Source: Ilumatobacter sp963746265
Lineage (GTDB): Bacteria > Actinomycetota > Acidimicrobiia > Acidimicrobiales > Ilumatobacteraceae
Direction: 5' to 3'
Length of the DNA stretch: 64,000 bases
Assembly: GCA_963746265.1 (NCBI GenBank)
Contig: CAVVAM010000013.1
Location: 124,001 to 188,000 of the forward strand
A model generated the notes under the pieces. It made no database searches. It had not been told where the DNA came from and saw nothing but the letters and a program-made list of their open reading frames with translations. Made by a program: the position numbers and the translations under genes. The stretch's first letter is position 1, and the number at the start of each line of letters is the position of its first letter. Positions 40,789 to 51,973 of the stretch are shown piece by piece.

Positions 40789-42554
40789 CGGTCTTCGGTC
40801 GCCGGATCGTGTGGTTCATCGGTGCGGTCGTCGTGTGTGCGCTGTTGGCGTTCGGAATCGGGGCACCACCCGAACGCTGTCCCGACGTCACGCCGGGCGA
40901 GGCCCGGGCGTCCGCGGTCGCTGCGGCGAACTGGTTGATCGACAATCAGAACGCCGATGGCACGTGGCTCTACGAGTACGACCGCGCCGCCGACGAGGCC
41001 AGCGACGACTACAACATCGTGCGCCACGCAGGCGTGATGTCCTCGCTGTACCAAGCCGGAGCGAGAGACATCGACGGCGCCGTCGAGAGTGCCGACCGGG
41101 GGCTCGCGTGGGTGCTGGGCAACGTGGTCGAACGCGACGACTGGGCAGGCGTCACGACCGGATCGACGATCCAGACCGGTACGAACGCGCTGCTGCTGGC
41201 CGCGCTCGTCGAGCGCCGGGGCGTGACCGGTGAGCCGACCTACGACTTCTTCATGGAGCAACTCGCCGGCTTCCTGCAGCACCAGGTCGAGCCGACCGGC
41301 GCCCTGCTCGCGTACTACGACCTCGAGCCCGACCGGCCACGGCCTGACACCTACTCGATCTACTACACCGGTGAGGCCTATTGGGCGCTCGGTCGGCTCC
41401 ACGGCATCGACCCGACCTCCGGCTGGGGGGACACCGCCGACCTGATGGGCAACTACATGGCAACCGTCCGCGACGACGAAGAAGACATCTGGCCACCGCT
41501 GGCCGACCATTGGTCGGGCTACGGGCTGGCCGAGACGGCGACCTTCCCCGACCGCCCCGCCGGTGAACCGCTGACCGACGAGGAACTCGAGTTCGTACGC
41601 CGCCAAGGCGGGCTCATCGGTCAACGCGTCAGGTCGATCAGCCAGCGATTCGGCCCGTGGGGCGAGGTGGTGCGCGGCACGTTCACGCCGCGCGGGGGCG
41701 GCTACGGCGTGTTCGGCGAAGGCCTCGCGGGGCTGTGGCGGGCTGCCCAGCTCGACGAACGGCTCGTCGACGAGCGGGCTCCCCTCGCCGAGCGGGCGGC
41801 ATGCATCATCGGGCTCGCTGTCGAGGCTCAGGCCACCGCCCCGGAGGCTGCCACTTACCCGGAACCGTCGAACGTCGAGGGCGCCTGGTTCATCGACGAC
41901 GTGACGAGGATGGACGACCAGCAACACGCGTTGAGCGCACTGCTGTTGACGATCCCCATCCTGGAGGCGGCGCCCTTCGACACCGGTCACCCGGCACCGG
42001 CCGCATGGCTGTGGATCCTCGTCGTGCTGGGCACGGTCAATCCGGTTCGTGCTGCGTTCAGCATGCCCCGCAACGGCACGATCGGTCGTCGCACGTCGCT
42101 GGCGTTGCTCGGCGGGACGATCGGGTCGGTGATCCTCTTCCTGGTCGCCGGCGGGAGCGACTGGGTGATCGATCAGCTCGACACGAGCGAACCCGCGATG
42201 CGCCTGGCCGCGGGCAGCCTGTGTCTCCTCTCGGCTGCGATCGACCTGGTGCGACGCCCGTCCACCGACGAACCCGCGCTGCCCGGACTGCGCGCTGCGA
42301 TCATGCCGGTCGCCGTGCCGTTGTTCACACGACCGGCGATGCTGATCGCCGGTCTGAGTGTCGTCGCCGATCGGGGGCTGGCGACCTACGCGATCGGGCT
42401 CGGCGTGTCGGTCGCGGCACTGATCGCGCTGAGTGCCACGCCGGTCGGCGACGATCCGGAGCGACCGATGCTGGTGTGGATCGGTCGCGTGCTCTCGTTC
42501 GCGGCCGTGGCCGGCAGCGTGCTGCTGATCGCCGACGCCGTGTTCGACATCTGA
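40785..42554 (+). CDS. Toroid domain fused to MarC-like membrane domain
   Basis: A 589-residue two-part protein. After a signal-anchor (FIGAVVVCALLAFGIG) comes an extracytoplasmic alpha/alpha-toroid, visible as AANWLIDNQNADGTWLYEYD, TGTNALLLAALVER and TYSIYYTGEAYWALGRL, up to about residue 390. The remainder is a polytopic domain like MarC/UPF0056: LGTVNPVRAAFSMPRN, MRLAAGSLCLLSAAIDLVRR, IMPVAVPLFTRPA. I know no described protein with this combination. Third gene of the HTTM cassette. Confidence 0.75.
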   Translation: MTVFGRRIVWFIGAVVVCALLAFGIGAPPERCPDVTPGEARASAVAAANWLIDNQNADGTWLYEYDRAADEASDDYNIVRHAGVMSSLYQAGARDIDGAVESADRGLAWVLGNVVERDDWAGVTTGSTIQTGTNALLLAALVERRGVTGEPTYDFFMEQLAGFLQHQVEPTGALLAYYDLEPDRPRPDTYSIYYTGEAYWALGRLHGIDPTSGWGDTADLMGNYMATVRDDEEDIWPPLADHWSGYGLAETATFPDRPAGEPLTDEELEFVRRQGGLIGQRVRSISQRFGPWGEVVRGTFTPRGGGYGVFGEGLAGLWRAAQLDERLVDERAPLAERAACIIGLAVEAQATAPEAATYPEPSNVEGAWFIDDVTRMDDQQHALSALLLTIPILEAAPFDTGHPAPAAWLWILVVLGTVNPVRAAFSMPRNGTIGRRTSLALLGGTIGSVILFLVAGGSDWVIDQLDTSEPAMRLAAGSLCLLSAAIDLVRRPSTDEPALPGLRAAIMPVAVPLFTRPAMLIAGLSVVADRGLATYAIGLGVSVAALIALSATPVGDDPERPMLVWIGRVLSFAAVAGSVLLIADAVFDI

Positions 42555-42574
42555 CCCACGTATCGTCGACTCCG

Positions 42575-43398
<824 letters not shown>

Positions 43399-43402
<4 letters not shown>

Positions 43403-44544
43403 CGACCACGCTCAGGATCGTCGGTGCCATGATGGCCGTGCTGGCCCTCGGCGGGTGCAGCGGTTCCGACGACGACGCAGTCGACGAGACCGAGGTGACT
43501 CGCTCCGGATCGACCACGATCGCGGGTCCGACCACTCCCTCGACGAGCTCGACGGTGGTGACACCGACGTCCACGACGATCACGACATCGCCGCCCACGC
43601 CGCCCACGACATCGCCGCCCACGACGGCCCCGGCGTCGACCGCCATCGACGCCGAACCGGTGTCCGCGCCGACCATCCGGTCGGTCATCGACGGCGGCAC
43701 GTTCCAGAATCTCGCTCACGCCGGCGGCGATCAGGCGGCACCGCACTCGACCCGGTTCGCATTCACCGAAGCGGTGCGGGCCGGGGCGACGGCGCTCGAG
43801 CTCGACGTGCAGCTCACGGCCGACGGGACGCTGATCGTCCAGCACGACGACACCGTCGACAAGACGACCGAGGCCACCGGTCCGGTCGACGAGCTGACGC
43901 TGGCCGAGATCCAGGCGCTCGACAACGCCTACTGGTTCTCACCGAACTGCTGGCCGTGTCAGGATCGCCCGGTCGAGGAGTACGTGTACCGCGGCGTGCG
44001 GACCGGCCAGGTTCCTCCGCCGACCGGCTACTCCGCCGACGACTTTCGGGTGCCGACCTTCGACGAGATCGCCACTGCGTTCCCCGAGATGCCACTCGAC
44101 ATCGAGATCAAAGGCGAGCTCCCGAAGGCTGCGGCCGTCGCCGAGCGACTCGCCGCCGAGCTGGACGAGCTGAACCGGAACGACAGCGTGGTGGTCGTGT
44201 CGTTCGACGACGCGGTCGTCGACGTGTTCCACGAGCTCGCACCCGACGTCGCCGTGAGCCCGGGACTCGGCCGTCTGACCGACTGGTTCCTCGGCTCGGC
44301 CGAACTCGCACCTCACTTCGAGGTGCTCCAGCTCCCGCCGTTCCAGGGCGAGATCCAGGTGATCGACGAAGACGTCGTCCAGCGCATCCACGACGAGGGC
44401 CGGATCGTGTGGGTGTGGCCCGACGATGCGTCGACGCAGGAGAACCCCGACTTCTACGCCCGTCTGGTCGACTACGGCGTCGACGGCATCCTGGCCGGAC
44501 GTCCGGGCGACGTGTCGGCCGTGCTCGCCGACGACGGCGAGTAG
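43399..44544 (+). CDS. Glycerophosphodiester phosphodiesterase-like lipoprotein
   Basis: 381 residues: a lipoprotein signal (LALGGC), a Thr/Pro/Ser-rich linker to about residue 85, then a GDPD barrel. The metal-binding ELDVQLTADGTLIVQHDDTV and the DIEIKGE motif are present. The first catalytic motif is unusual: instead of the usual HRG and ENT signatures it has LAHAGGDQAAPHST, so the catalytic Arg and a metal-ligand Glu seem to be replaced. It may act on a different lipid or be inactive. ATGA overlap with the SDR gene. Confidence 0.82.
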
Positions 44545-44553
44545 GCGGCCGCT

Positions 44554-46002
44554 CTAGCCTTCGACGGTCTCCACGCGCAAGATGTTCGAGGCGAGTGCTT
44601 CGTTCGTCGAGCCGGCGACCACCGGCACGATCTGGCCGACGTCCAGGTAGCCGCGTTCGGCCAGCTCGGTGAGGATCCGCTGGATACGACCTGACTCGTC
44701 GCCGTCCGACTGCACCAGGATCGGTGTCGCTCCCCACACGAGATTGAGCTGTCGGCATGCCCGCTCATTGCCCGTCACGGCCAGCACCGCGGCGCGCGGC
44801 CGATAGCGGGTGATCGCCCTGGCGGTCGCGCCACTTCCCGTGATGCACACGACGGCCGGCGGCGCCAGTGCCCGGATCGCACGGCTCGCAGCTGCCGACA
44901 CCGCGTTCGCGATCCGACCGTTGTCGTCCCTGGCCTCGGTCTGACCGATCTTCTCGACCGCCGCGGCCCACGACTCGGCATCGAACACGTCCTCGGCGTT
45001 GCGGAGGATCTCGTCCATCATCCTGACCACGTGAACCGGGGCGCGCCCGACGGCGGTCTCCCCCGAGAGCATCACCGCCGACGTGCCGTCGAACACTGCG
45101 TTGGCCACGTCGGACACCTCGGCCCGGGTCGGCTGCGGGTTCTCGATCATGGTCTCGAGCATCTGGGTTGCGGTGATCACCGGACGACCGATGCGAACGG
45201 TCGCCTCGATGATCTTCTTCTGCAGCGCGGGGAGCTGGGCGAGCGAGCACTCGAGACCCAGGTCGCCGCGGGCGACCATCAGTGCGTCGCTCACCTCGAG
45301 GATCGCCTCGAGGTCCTCGACCGCGGCGCGGGTCTCGATCTTGGCGACGACGACCGGCCCCACGGGCGGTGGCGGCAGCCCGAGCGACTCGATGTCGGCT
45401 GCGCTGCGAACGAACGAGATGGCGACCATGTCGACGTCGGCGGCCACGACAGCCGCCAACGCCTCGCGATCGAAGTCGGTCGGGGTGGTGATGCTGAGCC
45501 GGTCGGAGGGGATGTGCACGCCGGGGCGACCCCGCATCAGCCCACCGTGCAGTACCTGCGCGACGGCGAGCCGCTCGCCGACGTACGTGACCCGCATCGT
45601 CGCCTTGCCGTCACCGAGGTGGAGGATGTCGCCCTCCTGCACGTCGTCGACCAGCGCCTCGTGGCTGACGTGGATCACTGAGGCGGTGCTCGGTTCGGTG
45701 CCAGGGCGGAGCTCGACATCGCTCCCCCCTGCCAAGAGGACACCTTCGTCACCGAACGATCCGGCCCGGACCTTGGGACCGGGCAGGTCGATCAGGATCG
45801 CCGGGTCGGCGTCGATCGAACTGCCGACCGAACGGATCAGCGCCACGCGCGCCAGCACGGACTCGATGTCGTCGTGCGCCATGCTCAGCCGGAACACGTC
45901 GACGCCCGCTTCGATCAGGTGTGCGATCTGATCGCGTGAGTCGGAGGCAGGACCGATGGTGGCGACGATCTTGGTACGACGGGGTGTGGTCTGGGAGGCC
46001 AT
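44554..46002 (-). CDS. pyk: Pyruvate kinase
   Basis: Last step of glycolysis: phosphoenolpyruvate plus ADP to pyruvate plus ATP. 482 residues with TKIVATIGPASDS at the start, the VVAKIETRAAVEDL active-site segment with the conserved Lys and Glu, MVARGDLGLE, ATQMLETMIENPQPTRAEVSDV and a C-terminal regulatory domain. The ATG at 46002 has an AAGGA ribosome site and gives the normal N-terminus. Convergent with the GDPD gene, 9 bases apart. Confidence 0.97.
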   Translation of the reverse strand: MASQTTPRRTKIVATIGPASDSRDQIAHLIEAGVDVFRLSMAHDDIESVLARVALIRSVGSSIDADPAILIDLPGPKVRAGSFGDEGVLLAGGSDVELRPGTEPSTASVIHVSHEALVDDVQEGDILHLGDGKATMRVTYVGERLAVAQVLHGGLMRGRPGVHIPSDRLSITTPTDFDREALAAVVAADVDMVAISFVRSAADIESLGLPPPPVGPVVVAKIETRAAVEDLEAILEVSDALMVARGDLGLECSLAQLPALQKKIIEATVRIGRPVITATQMLETMIENPQPTRAEVSDVANAVFDGTSAVMLSGETAVGRAPVHVVRMMDEILRNAEDVFDAESWAAAVEKIGQTEARDDNGRIANAVSAAASRAIRALAPPAVVCITGSGATARAITRYRPRAAVLAVTGNERACRQLNLVWGATPILVQSDGDESGRIQRILTELAERGYLDVGQIVPVVAGSTNEALASNILRVETVEG

Positions 46003-46148
46003 GGCGGATTCCTTGTCGGTCGTCGCCGGCGAGGGCGAGCGCATCGGGAGGTCGATCGCGTCTCAGAGGTTCGGACGCCTGTCCCATGCTACGGACGGTT
46101 GACCGGACTCGCGATGAGCCCGACGAGCGCCGACGACGAGCGGTGGGC

Positions 46149-48077
46149 TCAGCGACGGCCGAGCGGCAGGTAGAACCGTTCGTCGTACTCGGCGACCATC
46201 CGGCCTGCGGTGACCAGCGGGCCGAGATGGACCAGCATCGACGTGGTCATCGACCACCAGTCCGCCGGTTCGTCGAACGTGGGGAGGACCTCGTCCGCGA
46301 GGAGATCGTGGAGGGCCGTGGCTTCGGCCAGATCGCGATCGGCCGGATCGGTCAGTTCACTCGTCGGGATCGCCCACCCGATGCCGTCGACGAACCAGTC
46401 CGCCCACCACCCGTCGAGGATCGAGCAGTTGTGACCGCCGTTGAGCGCCGATTTCTCACCACTCGTACCACACGCCTCGCGCGGCCTGACCGGATTGTTG
46501 AGCCAGACATCGCACGCGCCGTACATGTCGTGCGCGATGTCGATGTCGTAGTCGGGAACGAGGGCGAACTGCCCCCGGGCCTCGCCCGACTCGGCGAACG
46601 CGGCGATCTCGGCGAGTACCGCCTTGCCAGCGGTATCGGCAGGATGGGCCTTACCGGCGAACACGAACTGCGCACCGGCATCGAGCGAACGCTCGAGCCC
46701 GTCGCGGTCCTGCAGCAACAGCGCGGCACGCTTGTAGGTCGCGAACCGGCGCGCGAAGCCGATGATGCACCGGTCGGGATCGAGCTTCACCCCGGTCTTG
46801 TCGGCGACGAGATCGACGAGGCGCGTCCGTCCGGCGCGACGAGCGGCCAGAAAGTCGGCCGCCGCGACGTCGGCGATGCGCGCCCATGCGGCTCGGTCGC
46901 CGTCGGCCCAGGAGCCACCGAGCCGGTCGTCGTAGAACGCCTGGAGTTCGGGGCTCACCCACGTGCGGGCATGGACGCCGTTGGTGATGCCCTCCACCGC
47001 CGCCGCGCGGGGCAAGCTGGCGAACAGTTCGCGACTCACGCCACTGTGCAGCTGGCTCACGCCGTTGGCGCGCCCACACAGCTCGAACGCGAGTGCAGCT
47101 GTGTTGAACGGTTCGGCCTCGTCATCGCTGGGCAGGCGAGCCCACTCGAAGAGGGCGTCGACGTCGACGCCCAGTCGCCCGGCCCACGCAGCGAGTTCGG
47201 GTTCGACCAGCTCACGCGCGAATCGGTCGATGCCGGCCGGGACCGGCGTGTGTGTGGTGAACAACGTCCGGCTGCGGACATCGGCGATCGCCTCGTCGAG
47301 CGTGCGACCGGAATCGACCTGCTCGCCGAGCAACTCGAGCAGCAGGAAGCACGCGTGACCCTCGTTGAGGTGGTACACGTCGGGCCTCAGGCCGAGTGCG
47401 CGGAGCGCACGAACGCCACCGACCCCGAGCACGATCTCCTGGTGCAGCCGGTGGGCTCGGTCGCCCGAGTAGAGGCGGTCGGTGATCCGCTGCGCCCACT
47501 GCGAGTTGATGTCGACGGCCGTGTCGAGCAGGACGAGGGGGGTGGCGCCGACCATTTGCATCCACACCCGGATCGCGACGTCCACACCGTCGATCGTGAC
47601 GTGCACCGTCGATCCCGTGTCGGTCGCTCCGACCAGCTCGGGATCGACGGTGTCGTAGCGCTCGAGCTGATGGTTGCCCTCGATCTCCTGCCGGAAGAAC
47701 CCTTCGCGGTAGAAGAGTCCGACACCGACGAGTGGCAGCGCCAGATCACTCGCGCTCTTGAGGTGGTCACCGGCGAGGATGCCGAGCCCGCCGGAGTACT
47801 GCGGGAGTTCGGCGGCGACGCCGAACTCGGGCGAGAAGTAGGCGACACCGGGTTGATCGACGGCCTCGACCACCGCTGACAGTGCGGCGTACAGCTCGTC
47901 GATGCGACCGCCATGCTCGACCGACCACTCGGCGAGCGCCGCCGGGTCGGCCCGGCGGAGTGCGATGACCGGGTGGAGGCCGGGCGCAGCCCCCGGCAGT
48001 GTGTCGAGCAACTCGCGCGTCGGCCGATGCCACGACCAACGGTGGTTCGCGGCGAGTTCGTACAGATGATCGGGCAT
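46149..48077 (-). CDS. glgP: Alpha-glucan phosphorylase (GT35)
   Basis: Releases glucose 1-phosphate from glycogen or maltodextrin using pyridoxal phosphate. The 642-residue protein is of the shorter, actinobacterial/archaeal type. Signs are YFSPEFGVAAELPQYSGGLG, VYHLNEGHACF, FTTHTPVPAG, FARRFATYKRA and the PLP-lysine region ACGTSGEKSALNGG. The ATG at 48077 is preceded by GAAGG. It may feed the pyruvate kinase step next door. The 146 bases between glgP and pyk show no clear signal. Confidence 0.94.
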   Translation of the reverse strand: MPDHLYELAANHRWSWHRPTRELLDTLPGAAPGLHPVIALRRADPAALAEWSVEHGGRIDELYAALSAVVEAVDQPGVAYFSPEFGVAAELPQYSGGLGILAGDHLKSASDLALPLVGVGLFYREGFFRQEIEGNHQLERYDTVDPELVGATDTGSTVHVTIDGVDVAIRVWMQMVGATPLVLLDTAVDINSQWAQRITDRLYSGDRAHRLHQEIVLGVGGVRALRALGLRPDVYHLNEGHACFLLLELLGEQVDSGRTLDEAIADVRSRTLFTTHTPVPAGIDRFARELVEPELAAWAGRLGVDVDALFEWARLPSDDEAEPFNTAALAFELCGRANGVSQLHSGVSRELFASLPRAAAVEGITNGVHARTWVSPELQAFYDDRLGGSWADGDRAAWARIADVAAADFLAARRAGRTRLVDLVADKTGVKLDPDRCIIGFARRFATYKRAALLLQDRDGLERSLDAGAQFVFAGKAHPADTAGKAVLAEIAAFAESGEARGQFALVPDYDIDIAHDMYGACDVWLNNPVRPREACGTSGEKSALNGGHNCSILDGWWADWFVDGIGWAIPTSELTDPADRDLAEATALHDLLADEVLPTFDEPADWWSMTTSMLVHLGPLVTAGRMVAEYDERFYLPLGRR

Positions 48078-48228
48078 GTGGGCCTTCCGGTCGAAAAGGG
48101 TGGTCGTCGGATCGTTCGGCGGATGGTTCGATGCCGGCGCCAGCAGCCCGACGATCGAAGCCCGAAACGATATCGCCGCCGGGCGACGACGACCTCGCCG
48201 ACGACCGACGCGGTCGTCGACGGGAACC

Positions 48229-49443
48229 TCAGCAGTAGAGGTGCACGTTGGCGGCGATCCAATCGGCCATCGCCACCGTTTCGTCAAGATCCCGGTGCCG
48301 GACCACGATCAGCCCGTCGGAGATCACCGTCGCCCGCCAGTCACGGCGTGGTTGGCCGGGCTGCACGAGATCGACGTTCACCACGTGCTCCCCCATCCGG
48401 CCCATCATCTCGCCGACGCCGTCGACGCGCGTGATGATTCCCTCACCCTGTGCCCGCTTGAAGATCTCGGCCACGTTGTACCGCCGTTCGCTGGGCTGAC
48501 TGAACGTTCCGTGGCACACCGCCTCGGCCCATCCCGCGTACAGATCCGTGTCGCAGACGTAGTTCATGACGTCGGTGAGTCGGCCACCGGGCGACCGGGC
48601 GCCGATCTCGCCGAACACGACCTCGCCGGACGCCATCCGGTACCACTCCATGTGCGTGAAACCGCTGTCGAACCCCATCGCATCGATCACCCGGCGACCG
48701 AGATCCACCCCGTCGGCGATGAACGGATCCGACAGGTCCCGATAGGCGATGACCTGGGGGCTGATCCACTCCACCTGTTTGCCGATCAAGGGGTTGGGGC
48801 GGTACTCGCAGACGTTCTGGAACACGATCCGACGGTTGGCGCACACCGTGTCGTAGGTGAACTCGTCACCGACGATGAACTCCTCGACGCTGACCTCCGG
48901 CACGTGATCGAGGCTCGCCAGTACCCGCTCGAGGTCGTGTTCGTCGTCGATTCGATGGGTGTCGGCAGATCCCGCGCCGGCGATCGGCTTGATGATGATC
49001 GGGAAACCGAGGCGCTCTGCTGCCGCACGGCACCCGTCCTTCGTGGTGGCACGAACCGATCGAGGTGTGCGGATCCCGGCAGCCTCGACCCGTTGCTTCA
49101 TCACGCCCTTGTCGCGAAACGCCAACGCGTCGGCGACCGACATCCCCGGCACGCCGACGCGTTCGCGCAGTCGGGCTGCGAGCATGACGAGCGGCTCCCA
49201 CAGCGTCTCGATGCGGTCGACGCGACGGCCCTGCAGCTGGTTCAGGATCGAGTCGAACGCGGCGTTCTCGTCGGACCACGATCCGACCTGCAGGTAGGTG
49301 GCCAGCGCTCGCTTCGTGCGCTCGGTGAGTCCGTCGACGTGCTGGTCGCCGACGCCGATCACGCGCGCACCGACTTCGGCCAACCCGCTGACGAACAGCG
49401 GCAGATCGGTCGGGTAGTCGGGTGACAGGAAGACGACGTCCAT
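48229..49443 (-). CDS. ATP-grasp ligase, paralogue 1
   Basis: 404 residues of the carboxylate-amine ligase type. After an N-terminal Rossmann-like domain (DVVFLSPDYPTDLPLFVSGL) comes the ATP-grasp core: RDKGVMKQRVEAAGI, IIIKPIAGAGSADTHRIDD with the nucleotide lysine, SVEEFIVGDE and the Mg site GEIGARSPGGR preceded by THMEWYR. It would activate an acid as an acyl-phosphate and join it to an amine. The ATG overlaps the stop of paralogue 2 by one base. Confidence 0.85.
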   Translation of the reverse strand: MDVVFLSPDYPTDLPLFVSGLAEVGARVIGVGDQHVDGLTERTKRALATYLQVGSWSDENAAFDSILNQLQGRRVDRIETLWEPLVMLAARLRERVGVPGMSVADALAFRDKGVMKQRVEAAGIRTPRSVRATTKDGCRAAAERLGFPIIIKPIAGAGSADTHRIDDEHDLERVLASLDHVPEVSVEEFIVGDEFTYDTVCANRRIVFQNVCEYRPNPLIGKQVEWISPQVIAYRDLSDPFIADGVDLGRRVIDAMGFDSGFTHMEWYRMASGEVVFGEIGARSPGGRLTDVMNYVCDTDLYAGWAEAVCHGTFSQPSERRYNVAEIFKRAQGEGIITRVDGVGEMMGRMGEHVVNVDLVQPGQPRRDWRATVISDGLIVVRHRDLDETVAMADWIAANVHLYC

Positions 49444-50666
49444 CAGTCGCACTCCACCCGGATCACCGACACGATCTCGCCCAATGCGGCGTCGACCTCG
49501 TCGCTGTCGTCGCCGCGCACGATCACGTACCCGTCACCCTCGTAGCTGTCGGAGCGGGCGCTACCCGCCGCCGGGAGTTTCGACTCGACGACCATCCGGT
49601 GCGTTCGTTCGCTCACCCGGTCGATGCCGGTGACCGATGTGATCGCCCGCCCCGAGCCCTGGGCCCGGAGATACGCCGCGCCGACCGCGTACCTCCGTTC
49701 GGGCGGGTCGAATTCTCCGTGGGTCACGAGCCGCGCCCAGGCGGCGTACATGTCGGTGTCATGGGCCCACGACATCAGTGTCGCGATCTGGGCGCCAGGT
49801 GGGCGGGCGCCCACCTCGGAGATCGCCACCGAGCCGTCGGGACGGAGGAACCACTCCAGATGCGAGAGCCCGGTCGACATGCCCAACGCCCGTACCGCAT
49901 CGGCGCCGACCGAGCGGATCGCCGCGAACTCTTCGCCATCGATTCGTCGGGGCAGCACCACGCTCCACTGGATCCACGGGTTCTCGACCACCGTCAACGG
50001 AGTCGGGTCGTACCGGCCGATCGAGTGCCACACGAGCTCACCGCCGACCAGCACACTCTCGAACGAGAACTCGCGCCCCGTCAGGAACTCCTCCATCAGC
50101 ACCGGGGCAGCTGCCGTCGGTGGTGCTGCATCGAGCCACCTGTCGACCGCTGTTCGGTCGTCGAGGCGGAACGTGCTGCGAGCTCCCATGCCGGCGAGGG
50201 GTTTCACCACCACCGGAGTCCGCCAGTCGGCGAACACCCGACGTGCCGCGTCGGCACTGTCCACCCTGGCGTTGCGGGCGCACGGGATGCCGGCCGCCTC
50301 GAAGACCGACTTCATGCGCGCCTTGTCCCGGAAGTTCTCGGCGGTCGGGGGGTCCATGCCCGGGATGCCCAGCCGTTCCCGCACTCGGGCGAGGGGCACC
50401 TGCAGCGGTTCGAGGATGCCGGTGAGCACCTCGACGCCGCCGAGTTGCGCACCGACCGATCCGACGCCGTGCGCGAGCTGGTCGGGGTCGAGGCAGTCGC
50501 CGATGCGCCAGTGACCAGCCAGCCGTTGGCGGATCGAGTCCGGGAATCGCTCGACCGGATCGCTGCTCACGACCGCGATGTCGGCATCGTCGATCGCCAG
50601 GAAGGCAGCGAGGAACCGGTTGGTCGCTTCCATCGCGTAGGGAGCCACGAACACCACCGTCACCAC
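49443..50666 (-). CDS. ATP-grasp ligase, paralogue 2
   Basis: 407 residues, clearly related to its neighbours: RDKARMKSVFEAAGIPCAR, VVVKPLAGMGARSTFRLDD, LMEEFLTGRE, SHLEWFL and SEVGARPPGAQ. The N-terminal sheet starts VTVVFVAPYAMEATNRFLAAF. The double GTG at 50666/50663 is chosen because it lies 7 bases after the -10-like TACGGT (50679-50674). Divergent from paralogue 3, sharing an 83-base gap. Confidence 0.85.
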   Translation of the reverse strand: MVTVVFVAPYAMEATNRFLAAFLAIDDADIAVVSSDPVERFPDSIRQRLAGHWRIGDCLDPDQLAHGVGSVGAQLGGVEVLTGILEPLQVPLARVRERLGIPGMDPPTAENFRDKARMKSVFEAAGIPCARNARVDSADAARRVFADWRTPVVVKPLAGMGARSTFRLDDRTAVDRWLDAAPPTAAAPVLMEEFLTGREFSFESVLVGGELVWHSIGRYDPTPLTVVENPWIQWSVVLPRRIDGEEFAAIRSVGADAVRALGMSTGLSHLEWFLRPDGSVAISEVGARPPGAQIATLMSWAHDTDMYAAWARLVTHGEFDPPERRYAVGAAYLRAQGSGRAITSVTGIDRVSERTHRMVVESKLPAAGSARSDSYEGDGYVIVRGDDSDEVDAALGEIVSVIRVECD

Positions 50667-50673
50667 GTCGCCG

Positions 50674-50743
50674 ACCGTAGCCCGGCCGGGCACCTGCGTC
50701 GTCCTGCGAGCATCTGGGAGCGCACCGTCGGAGGCGCTAGACA
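50674..50743. promoter_or_regulatory. Divergent leaderless promoters of the ATP-grasp locus
   Basis: On the minus strand TACGGT (50679-50674) stands 7 bases before the GTG of paralogue 2; on the plus strand TAGACA (50738-50743) stands 6 bases before the GTG of paralogue 3. Neither start has a ribosome site. The 58 bases between the elements could hold one operator for both arms. Confidence 0.45.
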
Positions 50744-50749
50744 AGTGGG

Positions 50750-51973
50750 GTGAACATCATCTTGCTGGAGCCGAGCTTCCCGGACAACCAGAAGCAGTTC
50801 GCACGCGCCCTGTCAGAGGTCGGCGCCACCGTGATCGGGATCGGGGAACGACCGAAGGACTGGCTCGACGACGACGTGAAGGGGTGGCTCACCCACTACG
50901 AACACGTCGACTCGGTCACCAACGATCAGGCCGTCGAGCGGGCCGTGCACTGGATCCAGGGTCGGTTGTGGGTCGACCGGCTCGAGGCGACCGTCGAAGC
51001 GCACACGATGACGGCGGCACGTGTCCGCGAAGCGTGCTCGATTCCGGGCACGTCGGTCAGAACCGCGTTCCTCTGCCGGGACAAGCCGGCGATGAAGCAG
51101 GTGCTCCGCGAAGCCGGTGTCCCGTGCGCTCGTTCGACGGGCGCGACGTCGGCCGACGAGGTCCGCGCCTTCGCGTCGGAGGTCGGCTACCCACTCATCG
51201 TCAAACCACCGGACGGAGCCGGAGCGTCCGGCACCCACCGCGTCGACGACGACGCCGACCTCGAACGGGCGATCGCCGCTTCGGGAGTGGATCGCGGCGT
51301 GACGGTCGCCGTCGAGGAGTTCATGGACGGCCACGAGGGGTTCTACGACACGATCAGCGTCAACGGCCACGTGGTCCACGAGTTCGTCAGCCACTACTAC
51401 CCCAACGTGCTCGAGGCGATGCGGACCCGCTGGATCTCACCGCAGTTCATCGCGACGAACCGCATCGACGGACTCGCCGACTACGACGGTGTCAAGGAGA
51501 TGGGCCGCCGGGTGATCGGGGCGTTGGGCATCGGTACGTCGGCGACGCACATGGAGTGGTTCTCCGGTCCGAAGGGACTCGTGTTCTCCGAAATCGGATG
51601 CCGCCCGCCCGGCGTGCGGGCGTGGGACCTCTACGGCGTCGGCAACGACCTCGACATGTACCGCGAGTGGGCCCAGATCGTGGTGCACGGCGGCACCGAC
51701 CGACAAGCGTCGAGGCGCTACGCCGCCGGCATCGTGGCACTCCGGCCCGAAGGGGACGGCACGATCTCGGGCTACACGGGCATCGACGAGATGCAGCGCC
51801 GCTTCGGCGACCTCGTGATCGACGCGCATCTGCCCGAGCCAGGCACACCGACCCAGGGTGTCGAGGCGGGATACATGGCCAACGCCTGGGTCCGGGCTCG
51901 GCACGAGGACTACGACCACCTCCGGTACGTGCTCGACGAGATCGGCCGATCCGTCACGGTGCACGTGCGATGA
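50750..51973 (+). CDS. ATP-grasp ligase, paralogue 3
   Basis: 407 residues: NIILLEPSFPDNQKQFARAL at the N-terminal domain, RDKPAMKQVLREAGVPCAR, LIVKPPDGAGASGTHRVDD, AVEEFMDGHEG, THMEWFS and SEIGCRPPGVR. The three paralogues align over full length, so they arose by duplication and probably use related substrates. First gene of the rightward operon; its end overlaps the esterase by 4 bases. Confidence 0.85.
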   Translation: MNIILLEPSFPDNQKQFARALSEVGATVIGIGERPKDWLDDDVKGWLTHYEHVDSVTNDQAVERAVHWIQGRLWVDRLEATVEAHTMTAARVREACSIPGTSVRTAFLCRDKPAMKQVLREAGVPCARSTGATSADEVRAFASEVGYPLIVKPPDGAGASGTHRVDDDADLERAIAASGVDRGVTVAVEEFMDGHEGFYDTISVNGHVVHEFVSHYYPNVLEAMRTRWISPQFIATNRIDGLADYDGVKEMGRRVIGALGIGTSATHMEWFSGPKGLVFSEIGCRPPGVRAWDLYGVGNDLDMYREWAQIVVHGGTDRQASRRYAAGIVALRPEGDGTISGYTGIDEMQRRFGDLVIDAHLPEPGTPTQGVEAGYMANAWVRARHEDYDHLRYVLDEIGRSVTVHVR

